Positions 51,925 to 59,589 of a stretch of 64,000 bases of DNA are shown one piece after another. Origin of the DNA: AAA044-D11 sp965268275 (lineage in GTDB: Bacteria > Actinomycetota > Actinomycetes > Nanopelagicales > Nanopelagicaceae); NCBI GenBank assembly GCA_965268275.1, contig OZ254168.1, positions 992,001-1,056,000 of the forward strand, in the 5' to 3' direction. Made by a program: the position numbers and the translations under genes. The notes below the pieces were generated by a model that searched no databases, was not told the DNA's origin, and saw only the letters and a program-made list of their open reading frames with translations. Position 1 is the stretch's first letter. Each line of letters starts with the position of its first letter.

Positions 51925-52302
51925 TTATTTGTATCCCTCATAGACCCAGGAAGAGAATGTGCTCGAGCCTGAATAAAGTTTGCAAGTGAAGTTCCATGAA
52001 GGGTCATTTACGCAAGCCTGGTTATAGGCATTAACCCATTTTTTCATAACCGCAACATCCTTAGATTTAAAGCACTTGGAAGAACCCGTAAAGATGCGAG
52101 CAAAAATATATGCCCTAGCCCAATCATCCTCTGTCTTTAATTGTGGGTCTTTGTTGAAGGCGGTTCTCAGTTTTGTGTAGTTTGACCATTTCTTAGGCTT
52201 TATGCAATCAAACAAGCCAGCTTGAGCAGAAGTTTGTGGTCCTATCGATACTAGAGCGGCGAGTATTAAAGCAAGCGCTAAACCTGAGGATGTTCGCTTC
52301 AT
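51925..52302 (-). CDS. Exported protein, unknown
   Basis: A 125-residue exported protein from ATG 52302 (signal peptide to about residue 27, ending SAQA), with four or five Cys in the mature part (DCIKPKKW, SKCFKSKD, QACVNDPSWNFTCK). TACTCT lies 6 nt before this ATG (leaderless), and it probably drives the whole leftward operon through the exonuclease and triad. No family recognised. Confidence 0.7.
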   Translation of the reverse strand: MKRTSSGLALALILAALVSIGPQTSAQAGLFDCIKPKKWSNYTKLRTAFNKDPQLKTEDDWARAYIFARIFTGSSKCFKSKDVAVMKKWVNAYNQACVNDPSWNFTCKLYSGSSTFSSWVYEGYK

Positions 52303-52583
52303 GGATCCAGAGTAGCAACGAGGTAGCAACGCGGATAGTCATTAGGATACGAAATCTGGTCATTGAGCGTTTACTAGGCTTATTACATGCGGCACTGTGC
52401 GTGACTAGTAGTACGTAAGAGCTTGCTTCCGTTAACTCTTTATCACCGGGCCGAAAATACGCTGGAATGAAGCCACCCATCAGTGTGACTGTGTCTAGTT
52501 AAGATTTGCTGAGTAATACCCGCCATAAAATCGCTCATTTCATGGATGTAATCTCAGCTCACTTTAACCCCCTAGGAGATTAA

Positions 52584-53057
52584 ATGTATGTAGGAAAGTT
52601 AACCTGGAATGTTAAGACCTTGGCCAAGCAATTGCATTTGACGGTTGATGAAACGCTTGACTATTTCAAAGACGGACGGCGTGGATCATTTGTTGTAGAA
52701 CGTCGAATAGCGAGAGAAATAATTAAAGGAAGAATTTCAGAATCAGAGGGTTCTTCGTTCGATGTTTATGACAGAAAAGGAAATAAGTGGGAAGTTCGAT
52801 CGCTTACAAAGGGGGGAATTTACTTCTGCCCGAGCAATATGGTTGGAAGTGGACGTAAGTTTAAGGAAGCTGGCTTTCAGGCCAAGCTAAGGGGAATCAA
52901 GGGATATTACGTTGCTCGCATTACGACATTTCCTGAAGTAGAAGTATTCAAAATTGAATCAAATCAAGTTCGACAGTGGCACAAAGCCAAAAAACTTGGA
53001 AAGACTACAAAGGTTTCACTGTCAAAAATGGAACAATTACTTGAAAGTATTGCTTAA
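52584..53057 (+). CDS. Putative restriction endonuclease partner of the adjacent methyltransferase
   Basis: A 157-residue protein. The N-terminal 50 residues look like a DNA-binding helix-turn-helix (NVKTLAKQLHLTVDETLDYF). The rest begins FDVYDRKGNKWEVRSLT, resembling the D ... E-x-K core strands of PD-(D/E)xK nucleases, but with Arg in place of Lys. TAGGAG precedes the ATG. It converges with and overlaps a DNA methyltransferase gene by 4 bp, a typical type II arrangement. The nuclease assignment rests on context more than motif. Confidence 0.5.
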   Translation: MYVGKLTWNVKTLAKQLHLTVDETLDYFKDGRRGSFVVERRIAREIIKGRISESEGSSFDVYDRKGNKWEVRSLTKGGIYFCPSNMVGSGRKFKEAGFQAKLRGIKGYYVARITTFPEVEVFKIESNQVRQWHKAKKLGKTTKVSLSKMEQLLESIA

Positions 53058-54262
53058 GGCTTCTTGAACACAACAATCCTGTTGGTGTTGGTTCCGGAAT
53101 CATTGTTTGTGACTCCCCAGATGTTTGATGTCTTGGTGAATTCTTGAGTGTTGATCATTACGAATTCGGTGGTGAAGCCAAGCTTTTCACCTAAGGGAAC
53201 TATTTCTTCATCAAGTTTGATTGAACCTTTACGGATTTCGCCGACTTCAAAGGCGACTATGCCGCCTGATTTTGTTATCCGGAATAGTTCTGCCAGGACA
53301 TCGGACATGATTTCGTTCCACTTGGTTAAGTCTTTAGGGACTGTTATCTGATTCGATATTTCTTCGGCATCAAGGTTGTTAAACCAGCAGCGCATCCAGT
53401 TGTCTTCGACATATTGAACGATGTCTAGGAATGGTGGGGATGTGACAATTAGTTGAACTGAATTGTCTTTGATGGTTTTGGTTGTGTTTGATGTGGTGTT
53501 TAGGAACTTTGCGGTTTTTGCAGCTTGGTTAAGGTTTTCGCGTTGTTCTTGTGAGAGATTGCGAAGTAGGCCCTTTGATTTCTTAAGGATGATTTTCTTG
53601 GTGTCGCGGTATTCCGGGATTTGTTGGCGCTTCTCGTTGATGCGGATTTGGGATTTAGCGGATACTGCTTGGTTTGGTGGGAAGGTATAGACGGAGAAGA
53701 AGCCGGATGAGTGACCGGTAAGGCGGTTGGTGGCAACCATTTGAATCCAGTCATCGATGTGGTCATTCTTTTTATTTGCTCTGCGATCGATGAAGTATTG
53801 GCGAAGGGAGAGAATTTCTTGGAAGGTTTTCTTCTCGAAGAACATTGAGAGATCTAGATCTGACTTGAGGCCTTTTTGAATTGGGATCTCTTTAAGACGT
53901 GTTGCAAGTTCGGCGTCGGTTGGTGGTGTGAGGCGAGCTTTAGTGAGAACAATGGAGAGCGGATTTATATCGTTCTGAACAATCTGGCGACCGCGAATTG
54001 CAGCTTGGATAACTGTTGTTCCGCGCCCACCGAAAGGATCGTAAACAAGATCGCCGGGGTTGGTGAAGCGTTCGATGAAGTAATCAGGGAGTTGGGGTTT
54101 GAAACATGCGCGGTATGAAATCTCGTGAATGCTTGGGGCTTGGCGTTGTTTGTTGGTCCAGAATTCGCCAAATTGATAATCAATTACTTCACCAGAACTT
54201 AATTTAACTTTCTTGTGGGCGATATCCGATTCGATGAATGGAGCGAACTGGGTATCGGACAT
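53054..54262 (-). CDS. DNA methyltransferase (N4/N6-type)
   Basis: A 402-residue site-specific amino-methyltransferase. The AdoMet site is YDPFGGRGTTVIQAA (about residue 74) followed by NDINPLS; the catalytic motif is TSPPFLDIV near residue 275, so motif I precedes motif IV with a target-recognition region between them. TSPPF is common in N4-cytosine enzymes but does not settle the base. TAGACT lies 7 nt before the ATG. Overlaps the putative endonuclease gene by 4 bp. Confidence 0.87.
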   Translation of the reverse strand: MSDTQFAPFIESDIAHKKVKLSSGEVIDYQFGEFWTNKQRQAPSIHEISYRACFKPQLPDYFIERFTNPGDLVYDPFGGRGTTVIQAAIRGRQIVQNDINPLSIVLTKARLTPPTDAELATRLKEIPIQKGLKSDLDLSMFFEKKTFQEILSLRQYFIDRRANKKNDHIDDWIQMVATNRLTGHSSGFFSVYTFPPNQAVSAKSQIRINEKRQQIPEYRDTKKIILKKSKGLLRNLSQEQRENLNQAAKTAKFLNTTSNTTKTIKDNSVQLIVTSPPFLDIVQYVEDNWMRCWFNNLDAEEISNQITVPKDLTKWNEIMSDVLAELFRITKSGGIVAFEVGEIRKGSIKLDEEIVPLGEKLGFTTEFVMINTQEFTKTSNIWGVTNNDSGTNTNRIVVFKKP

Positions 54263-54498
54263 GCATGTAAGTCTAGGCCTTGGGTGTGACGGGGGTTGTT
54301 ATGTAAATAACTTTCAGATATCACTACCCTCTGCTATCTTTTTCCTAGGTCAAGAAATCAAGCGTTAAGCCACGGCTAGCTTGATACCAACCGCGCTAAC
54401 CGCGCACGGTGGTTCCGATGGAAGACCTGCTGGCGATGAAAGACACCGCCAGAAGAGCGGATCTTCTAAATGTAAGGTCCATTAAGGACTGGTTTGTC

Positions 54499-54669
54499 AT
54501 GAGTGAAATAAATAGTGGAGCTGAACCAAGAAAATTTTTCTTCCCTATTCCAGAAGGGTTTTCCAGTTTTACCAAGGAGCAAAGGGCGGAATATGCGAAT
54601 GCCCTGTTTGAATTCATGCTTGCCAATTACAACAAGCCTGAGGATGGCAATGTCAGTGGGGGTAAATAG
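54499..54669 (+). CDS. Small acidic/basic protein, unknown
   Basis: From ATG 54499 a 56-residue protein (EPRKFFFPIPEGFSSFTKEQ, EYANALFEFMLANY); an earlier in-frame start at 54409 would add 30 residues. It has one helix-rich core and no recognised family. It is followed after 52 bp by the zinc-ribbon gene. Real coding status is likely but not certain. Confidence 0.5.
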   Translation: MSEINSGAEPRKFFFPIPEGFSSFTKEQRAEYANALFEFMLANYNKPEDGNVSGGK

Positions 54670-54721
54670 GTTTGGTGGTCCTGGAGCGATTGGGCGGTCT
54701 GGTGAAAGTTGGAGGTGTTGA

Positions 54722-54961
54722 ATGGGAATGAAGGCGGAGTTAAAGAAGGCGGCATGTTTTAAATGTGGCGCGGTTGGAACGTTGCAAGAAATTGTTTATG
54801 GGATGCCCAGTTCGGATTTTGATTTCAAGAATGACATTGTTGGTGGCTGTGTAATCAGTGACGATGCACCAAGTATCGGTTGTTCGAAATGTGATTGGCG
54901 TGGGATCCGAAATCCTTATACCGGCGAGATCATTGATGTTGAGGAAGGGAGAAAAGAATGA
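54722..54961 (+). CDS. Small zinc-ribbon protein
   Basis: A 79-residue protein with two CxxC knuckles, FKCG (residues 13-16 region) and CSKCDWRG (about 54-61), a zinc ribbon. No extra domain. It overlaps the protease gene by 4 bp (ATGA), so they are coupled. Function unknown. Confidence 0.75.
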   Translation: MGMKAELKKAACFKCGAVGTLQEIVYGMPSSDFDFKNDIVGGCVISDDAPSIGCSKCDWRGIRNPYTGEIIDVEEGRKE

Positions 54962-55803
54962 GTGCAGAAGAGATTTTTGATGATGCAGATTCATTCGTAG
55001 CAGAACCCAAGGAATCTAAGCCTAAGAAATTCCTGAGTCCTCTGCGTATCCCCTTTGCGGTATTTAATCGCGTGACCAAGAAATTTGCTGGTGCGATTGC
55101 AATCGTTGCGATGTTGTTGGGTGGCGGTGGTGTGTATTTAGGGATTGGGCCATATTTGAATTACATGAATACAGATCCAACTGAAGACGGATTTGTTCAG
55201 CCGAGAAGTATTGATGCTTTGATTGGTGACGTATTGGAATCAACGGCGACGATTTATTGCGATGTGAAAAAAGGTAAGTCATGGCAAGGAAGTGGTTGGT
55301 CAATTGATTTGCCGATTACGGACAAGAAGAAATACTTATCAGCGATTATGACAAATCACCATGTAATTGAAGATTGCTTAGGTTCTAAGGGCAAAGTTCA
55401 AGTAAAGACTTATTTTGGAAATGTATACGCGGCAGATGTTTCTCGTATGGATAAGAAACATGATTTAGCACTTTTGATGACTGAAGCGCTTATTGAACCG
55501 CTTCCGCTATCGCAAGCACTTCCCTATCCTGGATATTGGGTGATGGCAGCTGGGACTGCAGATGGATATGAAGGATCGGTTTCTTTCGGAAATGTTATGA
55601 ATGGAACGGATACCGAAGTTTTGATTACTGCGCCGGTTTCGCATGGAAATAGCGGCGGGCCACTTGTTGATAATGAAGGAAATGTTGTTGGAACAAATAC
55701 TTGGCACAGGATCGGCGAGCAATACAACGGTGCAGTCTCGTTGGATGCGATGTGTAGAAAGATTATGAAGTGCGATGGAAAGTTCTATTGGTCACGGGAT
55801 TGA
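54958..55803 (+). CDS. Membrane-anchored trypsin-like serine protease
   Basis: A 281-residue protein: an acidic cytosolic N-terminus, one membrane helix (about residues 41-63) and an extracytoplasmic S1-type protease domain with the full triad: His in TNHHVIEDC, Asp in KKHDLALL and Ser in GNSGGPLVD. No PDZ domain, unlike DegP/HtrA. A Cys pair may form a disulfide. It starts inside the zinc-ribbon gene end and is followed 28 bp later by a TPR protein gene. Confidence 0.87.
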   Translation: MSAEEIFDDADSFVAEPKESKPKKFLSPLRIPFAVFNRVTKKFAGAIAIVAMLLGGGGVYLGIGPYLNYMNTDPTEDGFVQPRSIDALIGDVLESTATIYCDVKKGKSWQGSGWSIDLPITDKKKYLSAIMTNHHVIEDCLGSKGKVQVKTYFGNVYAADVSRMDKKHDLALLMTEALIEPLPLSQALPYPGYWVMAAGTADGYEGSVSFGNVMNGTDTEVLITAPVSHGNSGGPLVDNEGNVVGTNTWHRIGEQYNGAVSLDAMCRKIMKCDGKFYWSRD

Positions 55804-55831
55804 TGAGTAATTACGAGAAGAAAGAGGTTGG

Positions 55832-56758
55832 ATGAAGAACGAGGATGAGAAGTTAGAGGCCGAGCTTTGGGATTTGGCTTCGAAGTGTGATGGTGAAGAG
55901 AAAGTTGATGCGCTAATTCAATTGAGTTATCGCTCGTTTAATCGCGGGGATCATGCCGAATCTTTGGCGCTCTGTGAGACTGCGCGGGATTTGTATGAAG
56001 CACTTGGTGCGCAGGCAAATACTTCGACTTTGGCACATATTTATACCGGCATTGGGTATTCGCTAAATAGATTGCGACGTCACACTGATGCAGCTGCGGC
56101 GTTGGATCGCGCAGTGGTTTTGTATCGCCAGATTGGATCGACCGAGGCGATTGTGCAGCTTCGATGCGAAGGTGATTCTTGGTATGACGCAAAGGAATAT
56201 GAGAAGGCGCATGAGACTTATGTTGCTGCGATTAATGAGGCTAATCCGGATGTTGCCGATCGCGAGGTTGCGATTAATTATGCAAATGCGGGAAGTGCGT
56301 TAATAAAGTTAAAGCGTTGGAGCGAGGCGTTGACGAATTTCTTGGCGGCGCGGGCGATATATAAAACGTTGAAGATGCCGAGTGAAATTGTGCACTGCGA
56401 TGAAGAGATTGCGCTCTGTTATTTCTGGCTGGGAAATGGCATGGAAGCTTTGCATCATGCCCAACTTGCGATGGACTTTGCTGACACTGCCGAGGATGAA
56501 TTTCACAAGATGTGGGCAACTGCGCGGATGGCGTTGGCGAAGAAAGTTTTGGAAGAGTATGACGAGGCGTTGGAATTATTTGCCGATGCGAAGTCGCGGA
56601 TGGTTCGGGTTGAGAATCCAGATTGGCGAGCAATAATTAAATTGGAGCGTCAAGTGGCATCGATCCTTGTGATTAAGGGGCGAGTATCTGAGGCGCAAGA
56701 AATCGAGCGACGCATCGCTTCATTAGCCGAAGTTGTCTTCGATGAGGGTGAAGAATAA
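55832..56758 (+). CDS. Tetratricopeptide (TPR) repeat protein
   Basis: A 308-residue soluble, all-helical protein with about six TPR-like units, e.g. ALIQLSYRSFNRGDHAESLALC, HIYTGIGYSLNRLRRHTDAA, INYANAGSALIKLKRWSEAL and MALAKKVLEEYDEALELF. No effector domain. Most likely a scaffold or sensor for its operon partners, the protease upstream and the anchored protein downstream. Confidence 0.82.
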   Translation: MKNEDEKLEAELWDLASKCDGEEKVDALIQLSYRSFNRGDHAESLALCETARDLYEALGAQANTSTLAHIYTGIGYSLNRLRRHTDAAAALDRAVVLYRQIGSTEAIVQLRCEGDSWYDAKEYEKAHETYVAAINEANPDVADREVAINYANAGSALIKLKRWSEALTNFLAARAIYKTLKMPSEIVHCDEEIALCYFWLGNGMEALHHAQLAMDFADTAEDEFHKMWATARMALAKKVLEEYDEALELFADAKSRMVRVENPDWRAIIKLERQVASILVIKGRVSEAQEIERRIASLAEVVFDEGEE

Positions 56759-56762
56759 CCGC

Positions 56763-57275
56763 GTGAAGAAAGTTGCTCTTGGGTTGGTTGTAGTAATGCT
56801 TGGTGGCGCTTTGCTATCGGGTATTGCTGGGATTACTGGGGCTGGTGTCGAGCAGTCGAATAATTCTGATCAGAATTCTGATTTCGTTGTTCCTTCGGGT
56901 GATCCAATTTCGATTGATGGGGTTGTTTCTGAAGATGTTTACACATTTGTCTGCGAGATTCCTAAGCAACAAAAACCAGAGCTAATTTATTTTACTTGCG
57001 CTGATGGCAATACTGGTATCGGAAAGATTGAGTGGACTACATGGGAAGCATCGGGTGCTACTGGCGTTGGTGAATACTTCGCAAATGATTGCGATCCAGA
57101 TTGCGCGAATGGAACTTTTGGATTCACAAATGTCCGGCTTGCGATTAACGAACCTATTGGGGTTAAGGGCAAGGTCCATTTAACGAACCTAACTTACGAA
57201 TCAATTGACGAAGGTGGCCTTTCTGGGGATTGGAACTTAGCCGAGTTCTACCTGGTCATGAATCGCAACAAGTAA
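56763..57275 (+). CDS. Exported/anchored beta-rich protein, unknown
   Basis: From GTG 56763 a 170-residue protein with an N-terminal membrane helix (VALGLVVVMLGGALLSGIAG) and an extracytoplasmic beta-rich domain with four cysteines (FVCEIPK, FTCADG, NDCDPDCANG). Earlier in-frame starts at 56733 and 56742 overlap the TPR gene. Last gene of the 54.5-57.3 kb operon. No family recognised. Confidence 0.65.
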   Translation: MKKVALGLVVVMLGGALLSGIAGITGAGVEQSNNSDQNSDFVVPSGDPISIDGVVSEDVYTFVCEIPKQQKPELIYFTCADGNTGIGKIEWTTWEASGATGVGEYFANDCDPDCANGTFGFTNVRLAINEPIGVKGKVHLTNLTYESIDEGGLSGDWNLAEFYLVMNRNK

Positions 57276-57334
57276 TCAACAAGTATTTATTTTCCACATT
57301 TAGTTTCAGATAAAAAATATCAAACTTAGCACCG

Positions 57335-57445
57335 GGTTAGTTTTCGCCTGCCCGTTTCCTTCTCGAAAAAAGTGAGCACGCCCGCCAGCGTTCACTCACT
57401 TGATTTTCCTGCTAATCGCAGGGGATTTCGAGAAGGGAGGACGTT
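57335..57445 (+). ncRNA. Structured RNA leader, copy A
   Basis: A three-helix junction can be drawn: P1 pairs CCTTCTCGAAA with TTTCGAGAAGG, P2 pairs AAGTGAG with CTCACTT around a conserved GCCCGCCAGC loop, P3 pairs CCTGC with GCAGG. P1's 3' strand contains part of the GGGAGG ribosome-binding site of the microprotein gene, so P1 would close it. Copy B (58556-58668) repeats this layout, with compensatory changes in P3. Confidence 0.7.
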
Positions 57446-57541
57446 ATGGATCTTGGAAATGCAATCGCAGTTTCTGCGATTATCGCCAACATTATGATTG
57501 CTGTCATAAGTTGGCTAATCGCTCATCGTAAGAAAAGATGA
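57446..57541 (+). CDS. 31-residue membrane microprotein, copy A
   Basis: ATG 57446 lies 5 nt after GGGAGG. The product is one hydrophobic helix (about residues 6-25) with a basic end, HRKKR. It has the same length as the product of copy B (58676-58771) and about 14 of 31 identical positions (pattern MDxGNxIAxxAIxANxMI). Resembles small toxic or holin-like peptides in shape only; no family recognised. Confidence 0.6.
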   Translation: MDLGNAIAVSAIIANIMIAVISWLIAHRKKR

Positions 57542-57556
57542 GAATGAGCACTACAA

Positions 57557-57614
57557 AATCCCTCTAACCAGGGTAGGTGGCTCGGGAAGAAATTCCCGGA
57601 CCATCTGGTGAAAG
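57557..57614 (+). ncRNA. Structured RNA trailer, copy A
   Basis: Directly after the microprotein stop. A first hairpin CCCT/AGGG is followed by GGTGG ... CCATC closing CGGGAA/TTCCCG. A 38-nt stretch (57571-57608) is identical in copy B (58801-58838). The conservation exceeds that of the coding part, which argues for an RNA function. Confidence 0.6.
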
Positions 57615-57674
57615 CGTATACCAAGAAGTGTTCAATTCATTAGAAAACATCAAGAAATCTAAAACTACTTTAAG

Positions 57675-58481
57675 TTAAACAGTTCGAGAACCGATTAGTT
57701 CTCCTGCAGCAGTTACCAATAAAACTACGTCAAGTAATGCTACGAGCATCAATAATTTAAAGAGTATAAATCTCGGAGCAAAAATGCTTAAGGTCGAGGC
57801 AATAATCCCGATTACAAGAATTGCCGTGTTGGAGTTGACGCTATTTAATACAAGTGTTGCTGCGATTAGAAATGTTGCAGTGATTAGTCTTGATGGAATT
57901 CGACCAAGTCTGATTGGCAGACTTTCGATGCCACTTTCTTTATCTTCTCGAAAATCCTTTAAAACATTTGCGAAGTGCGCGGCCATGCCTAATAACGCAC
58001 CCGCCCAATACATCCAGAGCGGTGGTGTGCGATCGGTAGAAATAACTAGCACAGCTGGCAGAAGACCGAAGGCAAGTGCGTAAGGAATTGGTGAGAATGC
58101 AGTTGGCTTTAAGTAGAAGTTATATGAGACGCCGATTCCGATTCCGAGAATTGAAATCGCACCAGCTTTAAAACCAAGTGGCCCAAAGAGATTAATTGCT
58201 ATTGCAATTGGTAGGACTATGAAGATTGCGCGCTTTAATTCTGCTGGCTTGAGGTCACCAGAAACTAGCGGCTTCTTAACGCGATTATGTTTTAAGTCAT
58301 CACGGAAGTCATAGAGATCATTGGTCCAGCCCACAATTAATTGGCCGAGGAAAATACTGAATGCAATTATGAAAGCTGGACCTTCCCACCAAAGGCTGGT
58401 GGCAAGTAAGAAAGTAACCGCTGTTACTAGCAGAGTTGGGCCAAAGTGGCAGGCAATTAAATAACTCTTAATTTTGGCCAT
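57675..58481 (-). CDS. UbiA-family prenyltransferase
   Basis: A 268-residue membrane prenyltransferase with eight to nine helices. The two Asp-rich motifs are present: GWTNDLYDFRDDLKHNR (NDxxDxxxD) and FREDKESG (DxxxD). It could act in menaquinone (MenA-like), lipid or other isoprenoid biosynthesis; the family member cannot be fixed from motif alone. TATTCT lies 5 nt before the ATG on the minus strand. It sits between the two RNA-microprotein modules but on the opposite strand. Confidence 0.82.
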   Translation of the reverse strand: MAKIKSYLIACHFGPTLLVTAVTFLLATSLWWEGPAFIIAFSIFLGQLIVGWTNDLYDFRDDLKHNRVKKPLVSGDLKPAELKRAIFIVLPIAIAINLFGPLGFKAGAISILGIGIGVSYNFYLKPTAFSPIPYALAFGLLPAVLVISTDRTPPLWMYWAGALLGMAAHFANVLKDFREDKESGIESLPIRLGRIPSRLITATFLIAATLVLNSVNSNTAILVIGIIASTLSIFAPRFILFKLLMLVALLDVVLLVTAAGELIGSRTV

Positions 58482-58555
58482 GACTAAGAATAAATGATTA
58501 ACAGCCTTAAAGTTTCCACAATCGCAGGCGCTAAAACTTTTCCTAATTTTCTCTC

Positions 58556-58668
58556 AGGTTAGTTTTTGCATGCCCGTTTCTCTCTCGAAGCATGTGAGCG
58601 CGCCCGCCAGCCTTCGTCTCACTTGTTTTCCCTGTATGTAACAGGGGATTTCGAGAAGGGAGGATGTT
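58556..58668 (+). ncRNA. Structured RNA leader, copy B
   Basis: Same three-helix plan as copy A: P1 TCTCGAA/TTCGAGA, P2 GTGAG/CTCAC with the same CGCCCGCCAGC loop segment, P3 CCTGT/ACAGG. P3 changes from CCTGC/GCAGG keep pairing (C-G to U-A), direct covariation support. It ends in the GAAGGGAGG binding site. Confidence 0.7.
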
Positions 58669-58675
58669 ATGGATT

Positions 58676-58771
58676 ATGGATTATGGAAACTGGATTGCCT
58701 TATTGGCAATACTCGCTAATTTAATGATTTCGATTATTAAATTGCGAAAAGCTCACCCAGAAGATGAGTGA
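58676..58771 (+). CDS. 31-residue membrane microprotein, copy B
   Basis: Translation from ATG 58676 gives a 31-residue one-helix peptide with an acidic-basic end (KLRKAHPEDE), colinear with copy A. A 7-bp tandem repeat (ATGGATT twice) places three ATGs at 58669, 58676 and 58683 in three frames. The ATG at the normal distance from the ribosome-binding site (58669) gives only a 16-residue product; the correct frame starts 12 nt from GGGAGG. Confidence 0.5.
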   Translation: MDYGNWIALLAILANLMISIIKLRKAHPEDE

Positions 58772-58784
58772 GCCTATATCCACT

Positions 58785-58844
58785 AAATCCCTCTAACAAA
58801 GGGTAGGTGGCTCGGGAAGAAATTCCCGGACCATCTGGCGAAAG
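58785..58844 (+). ncRNA. Structured RNA trailer, copy B
   Basis: Homologue of 57557-57614. The core at 58801-58838 is identical to copy A, including the CGGGAA/TTCCCG helix enclosed by GGTGG/CCATC. Confidence 0.6.
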
Positions 58845-58908
58845 GTTACCGCAACTAGTAGAAGTAAAGTTCGAAAATTCGAAGAAATGACAAACTACTT
58901 TGAGTGAC

Positions 58909-59589
58909 TTATTCAGGTCGAGGAGCTTCAATCTCTTTCTGTAATTTAGGTTCTTCAGTAGGAATTCGTTTCTCTAAACCTGCAATCTCTTTCATTACAC
59001 GTTCGATTCCGTCATTGACGTGGATTAATGCAAATGCCAAGAAGCGATTGAACTCCTCGCCTACATCTTTTTCGAATAAAATCCCTGAAGATTTCTTGCG
59101 ATTAGAAACATGGAAAATAAAGTCTGCGCCATCAGGACTTGCGCCGGCGCCCATCCACTTATCGAACTTCCATTCCGCAGTATTTGTTGTGCCATTAAAA
59201 ATCACGCGATCTGTTGTTAAGAAAACATTGCCAATATCTTTGTAGATTTGAACTTCTTCCCCAGGAACAAAAGTTCCGCGTTGGGCACCAACTCGGTATC
59301 TAACACCGGCACCAATCGGGATGCTAAGTCCCTGACTTGTTCCAACATACTGGCCCGCAGTTCTACCAGCTTCGTGATACTGACCGATCCCGGCCCAGAT
59401 AACATTTTCACCAGCTTTAGTGATTATGTTGTGGCTTTCAGAATCTTCGCCAGCTTGCACTGCGATAAATGCTTCTTTTAACTTAGCCAGAGTCGCAACA
59501 TCCTCTGACCATTCTTTATGTAGGCGCTCTACTTCGCGCTTGGCTTTCTTGCCCTTTGGATCACCGAACAAATCGTTAAAGAATCCCAT
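58909..59589 (-). CDS. Cytosolic protein of unknown function
   Basis: A 226-residue protein with a basic amphipathic N-terminus (KGKKAKREVERLHKEW), a beta-rich middle (GLSIPIGAGVRYRVGAQRG, VFLTTDRVIFNGTT, a pattern seen in PH-like or SHOCT-associated domains) and an acidic, Pro-rich tail. No firm family. Shares one base with the upstream SnoaL-like gene, so they form an operon. Confidence 0.65.
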   Translation of the reverse strand: MGFFNDLFGDPKGKKAKREVERLHKEWSEDVATLAKLKEAFIAVQAGEDSESHNIITKAGENVIWAGIGQYHEAGRTAGQYVGTSQGLSIPIGAGVRYRVGAQRGTFVPGEEVQIYKDIGNVFLTTDRVIFNGTTNTAEWKFDKWMGAGASPDGADFIFHVSNRKKSSGILFEKDVGEEFNRFLAFALIHVNDGIERVMKEIAGLEKRIPTEEPKLQKEIEAPRPE

